A stretch of DNA of 33,763 nt from CAZQMX01 sp964594965 (GTDB taxonomy: Bacteria; Patescibacteriota; Minisyncoccia; Portnoybacterales; UBA2143): assembly GCA_964594965.1 (NCBI GenBank), contig CAZQMX010000006.1:1-33763 (forward strand), given 5' to 3'. The notes under the pieces were generated by a model. The model ran no database searches, had not been told where the DNA came from, and was given only the letters and a program-made list of their open reading frames with translations. Below, in pieces: positions 1-7,612 of this stretch. Made by a program: the position numbers and the translations under genes. Within the stretch, counting starts at the first letter, position 1, and every line of letters starts with the position of its first letter.

Positions 1-52
1 TGAGATGCTAAAATTAATTAATCACTAAACCGACAAATGTGTGTGCCTAATT

Positions 53-119
53 CAGTAGTAGAATTTTGACACATCCGCCAGAGGCGGATTAATTTGACAA
101 AGTCAAAATTTCACTACTG
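53..119. repeat. Nested inverted repeat downstream of the 614-residue ORF
   Basis: Two 18-base arms (53-70 and 102-119) are complementary except for two adjacent positions. Inside them sits a perfect 7-bp hairpin, ATCCGCC/GGCGGAT, with a 3-base loop (73-89). The structure lies 23 bases past the stop codon of the minus-strand gene that ends at 143, so it could act as a transcript-end hairpin. Its nested form also fits a REP/MITE-like mobile palindrome. There is no clear T-tract on the minus strand after the stem, so I do not call it an intrinsic terminator. Confidence 0.6.
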
Positions 120-142
120 GGTCAATACAAGACTTCTTATTC

Positions 143-1987
143 TTACTCAACTATAATTTTAATCTTCTTCTCTTGTTTTGGTATCTCATTAGCCCAAAAC
201 GGCCAAAAAGTGACTTTGGCCTTTTCAATCTCTGGCTGACTGGTCAGATATTTTCTGACTTCAACTTCTTCTTTTCCAACCAAATTACTTTTAAGTTTAT
301 CCGTATCAATTTTGAAAGCCAAGTCTTCCTCTATTTCAAGAGAAAAACTTACCTCGCCTTTTTCCCAATTAATAGTTGGTTCCTGCCATTTAATCTTTTG
401 GGTATCGGATAAAGGCCTTCTTTCCTCAGTAATCTGAGCAATCAGATTAAGGTCTATTAAGTCCTTTAAATCATCTTCTCTGTAAAGCAGGGCCCGGATA
501 ACCATATCAACCCCTAAATTAAATTTATCAGCCCGGTCATCTTCTTCGGCAGTAGAAGTAATATCGGCAATTTCTTCTTTCAGCCCGCCTTCCAATATTT
601 TTAAATCACTCGGAATCTGTTCTTCCAGAGCCTGGCTGACTTCACCTTTTAATTGTTCAACTAAAATCTTTTCAGCCTGTTCCAGGTCTTCGGCCAAAAC
701 AACCTTGACCTTTTCAGTTGAACCGCCGGACATTGATTCTTTTGATTTGCCGTAGAAACTGGCGAATTTAGGACCGCCTTTAAACCCAGGAATGGTGAAA
801 TCAGCTGGGCCAATATTGTAGTCATTTCCCGGCTGGTCAGCAATAACCTCCACATCAATACTGCTGGCAATTATTCTTCCTTCTTCAATTTTTACTCCCG
901 GAACAGTAATGGTTTTAGGTATTCTGAAAATCTTACCATCGGGTGATTCAAAACGAGTTGTTGCAACTAAAGTTTGATCGCTCGAACTGTATTCGTTATA
1001 GACGGTAATAGTTCCTCTTGCTTTTTCGTCTAATTGTTTTTCTCCTGTTGCCAGGAATTCCTGACTATTTGATTTAACTACCTTGACTTCCTGAAGAGGA
1101 AGGCGGTTCAGAATTTCATCAATTCTTGAAATACTGACTGTCCCAACTAAAGATAAATCAAAACTCTTTTTTTCAACCTTGGGAGTAATGGTAATTTCAG
1201 TACTGGGCAAGGTTAGATAAGCAACTACTCCCGAAACAACAACAGCCAGAATAATGAAAAAGATAAAAAGCTTTGACCATTTTAATCTTTTCCCTTCGTG
1301 TTCAACTCTGATTGGTTCCATTCTTGGAGGAATAATTTCTTCTAATCCCGACTGCGGTTTTGTTTTTTCACCTAAAATCCGGCGCCTGAAGAAATTAACT
1401 TTAACATCCTCTGGATCAACAATATCCATTGATTTTTTCTTTGTCTTTTTTGAAGAAAAAACATCAATACTTTTATTCTTCAAAGGAGCAAATCTGTCCA
1501 AGCCAGAAGGAGACTTTTTCCGGACTAACTCGGTAACAACCTCATCTTCTTCTTTATTCAACGAAGAGTTAATCTTTTCTTTTTCTTTATCCGATTCCAT
1601 CTCTTCAACTAAAAGACCAATCATATTCTCCTTATCCTTGCCCAATCTTTCTTTTGGCGAAGTCAATGTTTTTACCTTAATTGCTTTGGGTTCTCTTTTT
1701 TTCTCTATTGGTTTGGCCTGAGCTAGTTCAACTGGAAAGTCATTTTCTTTTCTAACCCTAAAACCGACGTTCTCAGCCGCTTCTTTTTCCAAGCTATCTG
1801 TAACAATTAAAGTTACGTCTTTATCTAAAATATCTGCCTCTCGTTTGAGTAACTTCAAATTAATTGAACTCTGCCAAATTTGAGCCCCCCGGGGAATAAC
1901 TAAACCAATCTCCTTTCCCTTATCATGGGCGAGTCGGTCGATAATGGAGACGATTTCCTCATTTGGTTCAATAAAAATGTTTTTCAT
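143..1987 (-). CDS. Membrane-anchored protein with large extracytoplasmic domain (baseplate-J-like type)
   Basis: This 614-residue protein has three visible parts. Residues 1-85 form a small globular domain. Residues 86-235 are a charged, Lys/Glu-rich linker. A single membrane segment lies at about 240-260 (FIFFIILAVVVSGVVAYL), followed by a long domain to the C-terminus beginning LPSTEITITPK. Basic residues before the membrane segment (GKRLKWSK) predict a cytoplasmic N-terminus and an exported C-terminal domain. I recognise the architecture as one often labelled 'baseplate J-like' in CPR genomes, but I see no catalytic motif and give no function. The ATG lies 3 bases after the stop of the ftsA-like gene, so the two are probably translated together and may form a membrane/cytoskeleton pair. 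It is the last gene of the minus-strand run. Confidence 0.75.
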   Translation of the reverse strand: MKNIFIEPNEEIVSIIDRLAHDKGKEIGLVIPRGAQIWQSSINLKLLKREADILDKDVTLIVTDSLEKEAAENVGFRVRKENDFPVELAQAKPIEKKREPKAIKVKTLTSPKERLGKDKENMIGLLVEEMESDKEKEKINSSLNKEEDEVVTELVRKKSPSGLDRFAPLKNKSIDVFSSKKTKKKSMDIVDPEDVKVNFFRRRILGEKTKPQSGLEEIIPPRMEPIRVEHEGKRLKWSKLFIFFIILAVVVSGVVAYLTLPSTEITITPKVEKKSFDLSLVGTVSISRIDEILNRLPLQEVKVVKSNSQEFLATGEKQLDEKARGTITVYNEYSSSDQTLVATTRFESPDGKIFRIPKTITVPGVKIEEGRIIASSIDVEVIADQPGNDYNIGPADFTIPGFKGGPKFASFYGKSKESMSGGSTEKVKVVLAEDLEQAEKILVEQLKGEVSQALEEQIPSDLKILEGGLKEEIADITSTAEEDDRADKFNLGVDMVIRALLYREDDLKDLIDLNLIAQITEERRPLSDTQKIKWQEPTINWEKGEVSFSLEIEEDLAFKIDTDKLKSNLVGKEEVEVRKYLTSQPEIEKAKVTFWPFWANEIPKQEKKIKIIVE

Positions 1988-1990
1988 AAT

Positions 1991-3259
1991 TTAACGCATA
2001 AGTCGGGTCATCCGTCGTAGAATCGGCGGCATGACCTTATCTTCCTCCGTGGCAATTTCTAAAGTCAAACTTGCCAAAGCCAGAGGAGTAACATCTTCCG
2101 GTCCGTTCAAGCTATTGGTTCGATCAATAATATTTTCGATATGCCCTGGTTGAATAAAGCCAACCTGGGGTGACTGGGAAAAAGGGAATTTCTCCCACCA
2201 TTGCCGAGCAACAGCTTCCTTTTTTAAAATATTCTTGACTCCGGGCAACAAACTTCCTCCTCCGCATAAGAGAATCGAAGAAGGAAAATACTCAGCCTGC
2301 TTAAAATCCTCTAAAATTAATTCTATTCCGTCAAACCAGATTTCCATATCTCTTTTTAAAATTTCATTGATTTTTCTTCTAACGCTCTGGCTCAATTGAC
2401 GATAGCCGTAGCGAACTTTTATCTCCTCGGCTTCATTCATACCTAAACCGAGATTCTGGCAAAGCCGTTTGGTAAATGTTTGCCCAGCCAAAGCAAAGCT
2501 CTTTATTCCATCAACCCTGTTTTGGCGAACCAGGGCAACATCGGTTGTCCCTCCGCCAATATCAATGAAAATGGCGCCGGCGGTTGGATTAAATCCGGAA
2601 CTCTTGGTTAAAGCATAAGGGTCGGCTACAACAGAAAGCAAATCCAGATTCAATTTTGAAGCAATGCTTTCCAATGCTTTCAAATGAACCAAAGGAGCGT
2701 AAACACTAAAAGTATTTAAAAATATTTCTCCTCCTTCAAAACCCAAGGGATTGGTTACCGGATAGCCATCAATCCTAATATCAGTTACTAAAGCATTAAC
2801 CAATCTAATCTCAATTTCTGACTGACAAGTTTCGCAAGCCAAAATTTTCCGAGCTTTATCATAGGCCTTCCATTGGGCTTTTTGGATAATATTCTGGAGT
2901 TCAGCCAAATCAATCTTTTTTTCCGGCTCTTCTCTTTGAGAAGAAAAGGTTGTTGTTGAGCCTTTGACAAACTCACCCGCTACTCCAATGACTGCCCGTG
3001 AAGGTTTAATTTTAGCCATTCGTCCGGCCTCGTCAATTGCTTTCTGGCAAGTCAAAGAAACACCATCAATATTGGCTACTGCTCCGGCAAGCATATTATT
3101 TGACTGTTGTCTTGTCCGGGAGAAACCAACAACAATACCCTTTTTCTTTTTCTCATCACCTAAAACATCTTCTTCTATTTTAAAAATTAAAACCTTAACA
3201 AACTCTGTTCCGATATCCAAAGCCAAGAGATAATCCTTTTTTGATTTTAATCTCCCCAT
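1991..3259 (-). CDS. ftsA: FtsA/PilM-type actin-like ATPase
   Basis: This 422-residue protein has the actin-fold nucleotide site. The phosphate-1 motif LALDIGTEFVKVLIF is at about 12-26, a phosphate-2 motif (FIDIGGGTTDVALV) is mid-protein, and an adenosine motif (LLCGGGSLLPGV) is near the C-terminus. In FtsA this fold polymerises at the membrane and tethers FtsZ; in PilM it serves type IV pili. The C-terminus (PPILRRMTRLMR) is basic and amphipathic, as expected for a membrane-targeting tail, which favours FtsA. No FtsZ, FtsW or pil gene is visible nearby, so the FtsA/PilM choice is not settled. It lies 27 bases after alaS and 3 bases before the membrane-protein gene. A TAAAAT hexamer ends 6 bases before its ATG, so it may also have its own leaderless start. 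Confidence 0.75.
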   Translation of the reverse strand: MGRLKSKKDYLLALDIGTEFVKVLIFKIEEDVLGDEKKKKGIVVGFSRTRQQSNNMLAGAVANIDGVSLTCQKAIDEAGRMAKIKPSRAVIGVAGEFVKGSTTTFSSQREEPEKKIDLAELQNIIQKAQWKAYDKARKILACETCQSEIEIRLVNALVTDIRIDGYPVTNPLGFEGGEIFLNTFSVYAPLVHLKALESIASKLNLDLLSVVADPYALTKSSGFNPTAGAIFIDIGGGTTDVALVRQNRVDGIKSFALAGQTFTKRLCQNLGLGMNEAEEIKVRYGYRQLSQSVRRKINEILKRDMEIWFDGIELILEDFKQAEYFPSSILLCGGGSLLPGVKNILKKEAVARQWWEKFPFSQSPQVGFIQPGHIENIIDRTNSLNGPEDVTPLALASLTLEIATEEDKVMPPILRRMTRLMR

Positions 3260-3265
3260 TTATAT

Positions 3266-3271
3266 ATTTTA
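3266..3271 (-). promoter_or_regulatory. Possible -10 box for the ftsA-like gene
   Basis: TAAAAT on the minus strand is followed by 6 bases and then the ATG at 3259, matching the spacing seen at 9049, 14364 and 16162. No good -35 hexamer is visible, and the surrounding leader is AT-rich, so this could be chance. Confidence 0.3.
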
Positions 3272-3286
3272 CAACATAACTTAGAT

Positions 3287-5107
3287 TTATTCCAGCGCTG
3301 CTTTGATCCTCCTTATTCCAGCGCTGGAAGATTGTTCTTTGGTAATTTTAAAGTACCCTAATTCTCCAGTTTTCTCAACATGCGGACCACCACAGATTTC
3401 TTTTGAAAAAACTTGCCCTGAGTCTATCGAAGGGTCTTCTATCGTATAAACTTTAACTTTCTCTCCATACTTTGATTCAAAAACTCCGGTTGCTTTTTCC
3501 TTCTTGGCTTCATCCAAAGACATTTCCTGGCAAACAACCGGTAAATCCTTTTTAATAACTTCGTTAACTAATTTCTCAACTTCTTCTTTTTGCTTATCAG
3601 TCATTTTCTCCGGATGAGAAAAATCAAACCGTAATCTCTCAGCGGTAATATTACTCCCTTTCTGAAAAACATGGTCGCCCAAAACTTTTCTTAAGGCTGC
3701 CAAAAGCAAATGAGCAGCAGTATGAAGTTTCTTGGTTTCCTCACCAGCGTCAGCCAACCCACCTTTGAATTTACCGACCGAAGCCGTCCTTGATAATTCC
3801 TGGTGTTTTTCAAGTTCTTTCTCAAACTCCTCCAAATCAACCTTGACTCCCTTTTCTTCAGCTAGTTCCTGGGTCATTTCAATCGGGAAACCGTAAGTCT
3901 GATACAAATTGAAAGCATCCTTGCCACTAATTTCTTTTAGTTTGCTAAACTCCTTCAATCCTTTTTCCAAGGTCTGCCTGAATTTTTTTTCTTCTTTTTC
4001 CATTTCGCTCAGAATAAAATCCTTGTTTCCTTCAAGCTCTGGATAAATATCTTTATGAGTGTCAATGCAAACCTGGGCTATTTCTTTTGTAAAATCAGAA
4101 CTAATACCTAAGGTTTTTGCCTGTCGGATAGACCTCCTGATTAAGCGACGTATCGTGTATCCCTGATCTACATTTGAAGGCGGGATTCCCCTGTTATCGC
4201 CCATTATGAATGTCGCGGATCGCAAATGGTCGGCAATGATACGAAAGCGTTTTCTAGTATCAACCCAACGTTGTTCTCCTTTTTTAATATACTCTCTGTC
4301 TGGCTTATCTCCATATTCAAGGCCTGACAATTCCTCAATTTTTTCTATAATCGGCTGGAAAAGATCTATTTTGTAATCATCATCCTTGTTCTTACCTAAA
4401 ACAGCCGTTATTCTTTCCAGGCCAAGGCCAGTATCAATATTTTTCTGAGCTAATTCCTTAAAAGAACCATCCGGCTCCCTGTTATATTGCATAAAAACAA
4501 TATTTCCCAGTTCGGTATACTTTCCGCACTGACAGGAAGGATTACAATTCTGACTACATTTTGGAATGCCAAAATCATAAAATATTTCTGAATCGGGTCC
4601 GCAAGGACCCGTTTCTCCAACCGGTCCCCACCAATTTTCCTTCTTTGGAAGATAAAAAACTCTTTCATCAGGAATGCCTAGTTTTTTCCAAATCTTTGCT
4701 GCCTCGTCATCACGCGGAGCATCTTTATCGCCTTCGAAGACGGTCACATTTATCTTTCCAATAGGAATTCCCAATTCCGAGGTAAAAAATTCAAGATTCC
4801 ATTTGATAGCGTCTTCTTTGAAATAGTCCCCCAAAGACCAATGCCCAAGCATTTCAAAAAAAGTATGATGGAAACCATTTCCCACTTCATCTATATCATC
4901 TGTCCTGACGCATTTTTGAACATTAGCTAACCGCTTTCCTCCCGGATGCTTCTCGCCGAGTAAATAAGGAACCAAAGGATGCATCCCGGCTGTAGTGAAT
5001 AAAACCGAAGGATCATTTTCAGGAATCAAAGAAGCGCTCGGTATGATAGCGTGGTTTTTTGACTTAAAAAAATCTAAATATTTTTGTCGTAATTCTTTTG
5101 AAGTCAT
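3287..5107 (-). CDS. alaS: Alanyl-tRNA synthetase, short form lacking the C-Ala domain
   Basis: AlaRS charges tRNA-Ala with alanine and edits mischarged Ser/Gly. The class II catalytic core occupies about residues 1-230: FTTAGMHPLVPYLLG at 38-52, RTDDIDEVGNGFHHTFFEMLG, and GPCGPDSEIFYDFG. A Cys-rich insert (C184, C188, C192, C194) follows. The tRNA-recognition helical region comes next, then an editing domain with HTAAH (462-466) and the paired Cys and His in EICGGPHVEKTGE (about 572-576). The protein ends at residue 606, right after SSSAGIRRIKAALE. Typical bacterial AlaRS has about 870 residues, so the coiled DHHA1/C-Ala domain is absent; with a normal stop codon this looks like a lineage-specific short form, not a broken gene. 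The ATG follows the stop of the upstream cysteine-rich gene by one base (TAA-T-ATG), which suggests coupled translation. Confidence 0.95.
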   Translation of the reverse strand: MTSKELRQKYLDFFKSKNHAIIPSASLIPENDPSVLFTTAGMHPLVPYLLGEKHPGGKRLANVQKCVRTDDIDEVGNGFHHTFFEMLGHWSLGDYFKEDAIKWNLEFFTSELGIPIGKINVTVFEGDKDAPRDDEAAKIWKKLGIPDERVFYLPKKENWWGPVGETGPCGPDSEIFYDFGIPKCSQNCNPSCQCGKYTELGNIVFMQYNREPDGSFKELAQKNIDTGLGLERITAVLGKNKDDDYKIDLFQPIIEKIEELSGLEYGDKPDREYIKKGEQRWVDTRKRFRIIADHLRSATFIMGDNRGIPPSNVDQGYTIRRLIRRSIRQAKTLGISSDFTKEIAQVCIDTHKDIYPELEGNKDFILSEMEKEEKKFRQTLEKGLKEFSKLKEISGKDAFNLYQTYGFPIEMTQELAEEKGVKVDLEEFEKELEKHQELSRTASVGKFKGGLADAGEETKKLHTAAHLLLAALRKVLGDHVFQKGSNITAERLRFDFSHPEKMTDKQKEEVEKLVNEVIKKDLPVVCQEMSLDEAKKEKATGVFESKYGEKVKVYTIEDPSIDSGQVFSKEICGGPHVEKTGELGYFKITKEQSSSAGIRRIKAALE

Positions 5108-5108
5108 A

Positions 5109-6884
5109 TTATTCTATTTCCATATTATAACATTTCTGGCAATAAATGATTTCTTTTCTATTTGGAGCGTAAGGTGTCATAAATTTATTTTGACAATGCT
5201 TAATTTTGTGGTGGAGGTGAACTGCTGCATTTTGATAAATCTTGTTTTCTGAATAATTTCCAGCACATTGGCATTGGCGATAGTAAAGATTCATTAGGCC
5301 TATTCTTTCTGAAAATTTTTCTTTAAATCTACACGCTGGACATAAGCGTGGCAATGGAACATTCTGTTTCTGGTGAAATTTTAACTCACTAGGAATTATT
5401 CTAAATAATCCTATCCCATCACACCTATCTTTTGCTTCGTTCTCGCATTCAATAATTTCTTTTAAAATAGATTTGTTGACTTTTCTAATATCATCCGGCA
5501 AGTCAGCAGATTTAAGAGTCGCCTGATAATCTATTTTTTCTCTGTCATGCCAATTATACCCCCGCTTAATTGCTTTCTTTTTCGATATAGGAAAATAACA
5601 ATTAGCATTTGTCTCATTATAACTATGTTTTGAAATTTCAATCGGGAAAAATTCTCCATACTTATACGCCCTTTTCCTCTTATCTATATACGGCACTTCG
5701 TTCATATGCTTTTTAATCTTAGGAACTAATTCTTCATATTCTTCTTTGCTGTATTGTTTGTTTAAAATACAATACTTTTTATGACGAAGACCAACACAAC
5801 CGAAAATATCGTGAGAGTTATAGCATTCTGTCGAATAATTAATATTAAAACAATTACTTAAAGATGTGGAACAAATAATATTGCTACCTGATATAACAAA
5901 ACCACACTCGTACAACAATTCAGACTTAACCCCACTAGCGTCGACATCGTAACTATCTTTTAGGCCATAGCCTGTCTCGAGAGTATATTTACAATCTTCA
6001 ACGTTATATTTGGCATCAAAACAAAAATGACAATTCTTACTTGAATGAATATCATCTCCTGAAACATCAACTGATTTCAATGTCCGAGCCCAGGCCTTAG
6101 GAAATCTCAGAATAAACTTATTAACTTCTTTTTTAAGCTCGGATAATTTTTGATAATTCCCTAAATAGTATTTCTTAATTTCCTTTTGATATTCAGATTT
6201 GGTATAAGGCTTATTGAAAATATGGTACTTTTTGTTTCTTAAATTAATACAACCGAAACAATTCTGGCAGTTACGACAATCATAGAGAAAAGTCGAATCA
6301 ATGCAGCTATCAGAATAAAAACTAAAAGCCAGATTATATGAACTATTACAATTATTGCATTCGTAAAGACCCTCAGAACCAACAACCATAAAACAATCAA
6401 CACAATCTTTCGAATCAACCACTCCAATATCATAAAGACAATTTTCTGCTCCAAGAGCAGAGGACATATAACAGTCCTTACTGTCAATTATTCCATTGCA
6501 GTAATCGCAATTAACCGAATTGATAATCCTCAAGCTTGGCCAGGGAATTTCTTTAGACAAATTGTCAAATTGCTCAAAGAATGGTTTCTTAAAATCATAT
6601 TCTCTGCCATAATCCATTGGATCCCACTTGTCTGACCACCAGACTTTCTGATCATAGACTTTATACAAACTATCTTTATGGAAAATGGAAACTATATCCC
6701 TGTCAGAAAAATCACACTTTCTTTTGTATAAACTTCTTGGGTTTCTAAAGGCCGATCTTCTAATCAATCTGCACTCTGGACAAAAAGTCGGTTCTGGAAC
6801 ACCAATCTTTTTGTAAAACTTAAAATCCTCCGGTTCGATAGTAAATTTAGATTTACAAACTTGGCAAGTTTTAGTTCTGACCAT
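5109..6884 (-). CDS. Cysteine-rich zinc-ribbon protein, paralog 4 (unknown function)
   Basis: This 591-residue protein has about 37 cysteines and no signal peptide or membrane segment. It opens with a zinc ribbon (C7, C10, C35, C38, then RKC57), with FYKK and VPEPTFCPECR between the pairs. A Trp-rich stretch (WWSDKWDPMDYG) follows. The middle is made of irregular Cys-containing repeats, closed twice by the same module: NCFGCINLRNKKYHIFNK and IFGCVGLRHKKYCILNK. Near the C-terminus the first ribbon reappears in variant form (NVPLPRLCPACR, then RQCQC). A last ribbon ends the protein (CQNKF, then YCQKCY). I do not know a function; multiple bound Zn ions are the natural prediction. It begins after a clear ribosome site (AGGAG, 6 bases before ATG) overlapping the stop of the transporter gene, and it is followed one base later by alaS. 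Three paralogs lie at 9107-14364. Confidence 0.85.
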   Translation of the reverse strand: MVRTKTCQVCKSKFTIEPEDFKFYKKIGVPEPTFCPECRLIRRSAFRNPRSLYKRKCDFSDRDIVSIFHKDSLYKVYDQKVWWSDKWDPMDYGREYDFKKPFFEQFDNLSKEIPWPSLRIINSVNCDYCNGIIDSKDCYMSSALGAENCLYDIGVVDSKDCVDCFMVVGSEGLYECNNCNSSYNLAFSFYSDSCIDSTFLYDCRNCQNCFGCINLRNKKYHIFNKPYTKSEYQKEIKKYYLGNYQKLSELKKEVNKFILRFPKAWARTLKSVDVSGDDIHSSKNCHFCFDAKYNVEDCKYTLETGYGLKDSYDVDASGVKSELLYECGFVISGSNIICSTSLSNCFNINYSTECYNSHDIFGCVGLRHKKYCILNKQYSKEEYEELVPKIKKHMNEVPYIDKRKRAYKYGEFFPIEISKHSYNETNANCYFPISKKKAIKRGYNWHDREKIDYQATLKSADLPDDIRKVNKSILKEIIECENEAKDRCDGIGLFRIIPSELKFHQKQNVPLPRLCPACRFKEKFSERIGLMNLYYRQCQCAGNYSENKIYQNAAVHLHHKIKHCQNKFMTPYAPNRKEIIYCQKCYNMEIE

Positions 6885-6899
6885 GTTGGACTCCTATTC
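6885..6899 (-). promoter_or_regulatory. Shine-Dalgarno site overlapping the upstream stop codon
   Basis: On the minus strand the transporter gene ends in TAG, and that codon is the start of TAGGAG, placed 6 bases before the ATG at 6884. It is one of the few clear Shine-Dalgarno sequences in the window and supports both the chosen start and translational coupling. Confidence 0.7.
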
Positions 6900-7568
6900 T
6901 TTAATCAGCTCCTTGGGCTTGAATTTCCGGCTAAGATAAATAAACGGGGTGTCTAACAGGGCCAACAATACTTTAAAGACGAAGGCAGCTATCATTAACT
7001 CTATTAAATTTGAATATATTCCATAAAATGCTACCGGATAAAATACCAAGACATCCATAAGTTGGGTGGTGCTGGTGCTGCAAATATTGCGCAGCCATAA
7101 TTTCTTCCCCTGTGTTTTCTGCTTAATTTTATGAAAAAGCCAGATATCAAAGTGTTGCTCAACAATAAACATAACGAAAGCAGCCAGCAAAACTCGCGGC
7201 GCTATTTCCAAGATTGCCTTTATATGTGGCTGGATAAAATCGACCTCGTGTGGAGTCAATACCACAGAAATTGATGTTATAACGCCGATGACAACACTTA
7301 CTACCACCGCCAGCCAGACAAGGCTATGGGCATCTCTTTTTCCATAATGTTCTGCAATCAAGTCTGTGGTAAAAAACAAAGCCGCATAAAAAAGCTCCAT
7401 CAGAGCAAAGGCAAACCCAAATAAACTTATAACCATTGGTGATATAAAGAATGCCAGTGTGCCAACAGTGGCCATAAAGGCAAAAACATAGTTTCTCCCA
7501 AGCCTAAAGGCAAAAAGAGCCATTACAAGGACCAATAAAAATGTTGAGAAAAATATGAGTTCATTCAT
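6894..7568 (-). CDS. yhhQ: Queuosine precursor transporter (YhhQ/VUT family)
   Basis: This 224-residue integral membrane protein has about six hydrophobic segments. It carries the family's two signature regions: DLIAEHYGKRDA at 69-80, and RNICSTSTTQLMD at about 160-172. Characterised members import queuosine precursors (preQ0/preQ1 or queuine) for tRNA modification. Import fits a small genome that scavenges its modified bases. No queuosine synthesis or tgt gene lies in this window. It starts 44 bases after the VirD4-like ATPase gene and its stop codon overlaps the ribosome site of the next cysteine-rich gene, so it probably shares their mRNA. The co-location with the ATPase and zinc-ribbon genes is unexplained. 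The leader does not show a recognisable preQ1 riboswitch. Confidence 0.85.
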   Translation of the reverse strand: MNELIFFSTFLLVLVMALFAFRLGRNYVFAFMATVGTLAFFISPMVISLFGFAFALMELFYAALFFTTDLIAEHYGKRDAHSLVWLAVVVSVVIGVITSISVVLTPHEVDFIQPHIKAILEIAPRVLLAAFVMFIVEQHFDIWLFHKIKQKTQGKKLWLRNICSTSTTQLMDVLVFYPVAFYGIYSNLIELMIAAFVFKVLLALLDTPFIYLSRKFKPKELIKE

Positions 7569-7612
7569 AGATCTACATCCCTTAGAAGGCGTTGGTTAAT
7601 TCTATTTTTAAA

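Noticed and set aside
1254..1721. Plus-strand open frame of 155 codons
   Set aside because: It is antisense to the membrane-anchored protein gene, has a composition expected of a mirrored Lys/Glu-rich region, and has no start signal.
7569..7612. preQ1 riboswitch in the leader of the queuosine-precursor transporter
   Set aside because: Only 44 bases separate the genes and neither the preQ1 hairpin with a following A-rich pseudoknot strand nor a similar pattern can be drawn.
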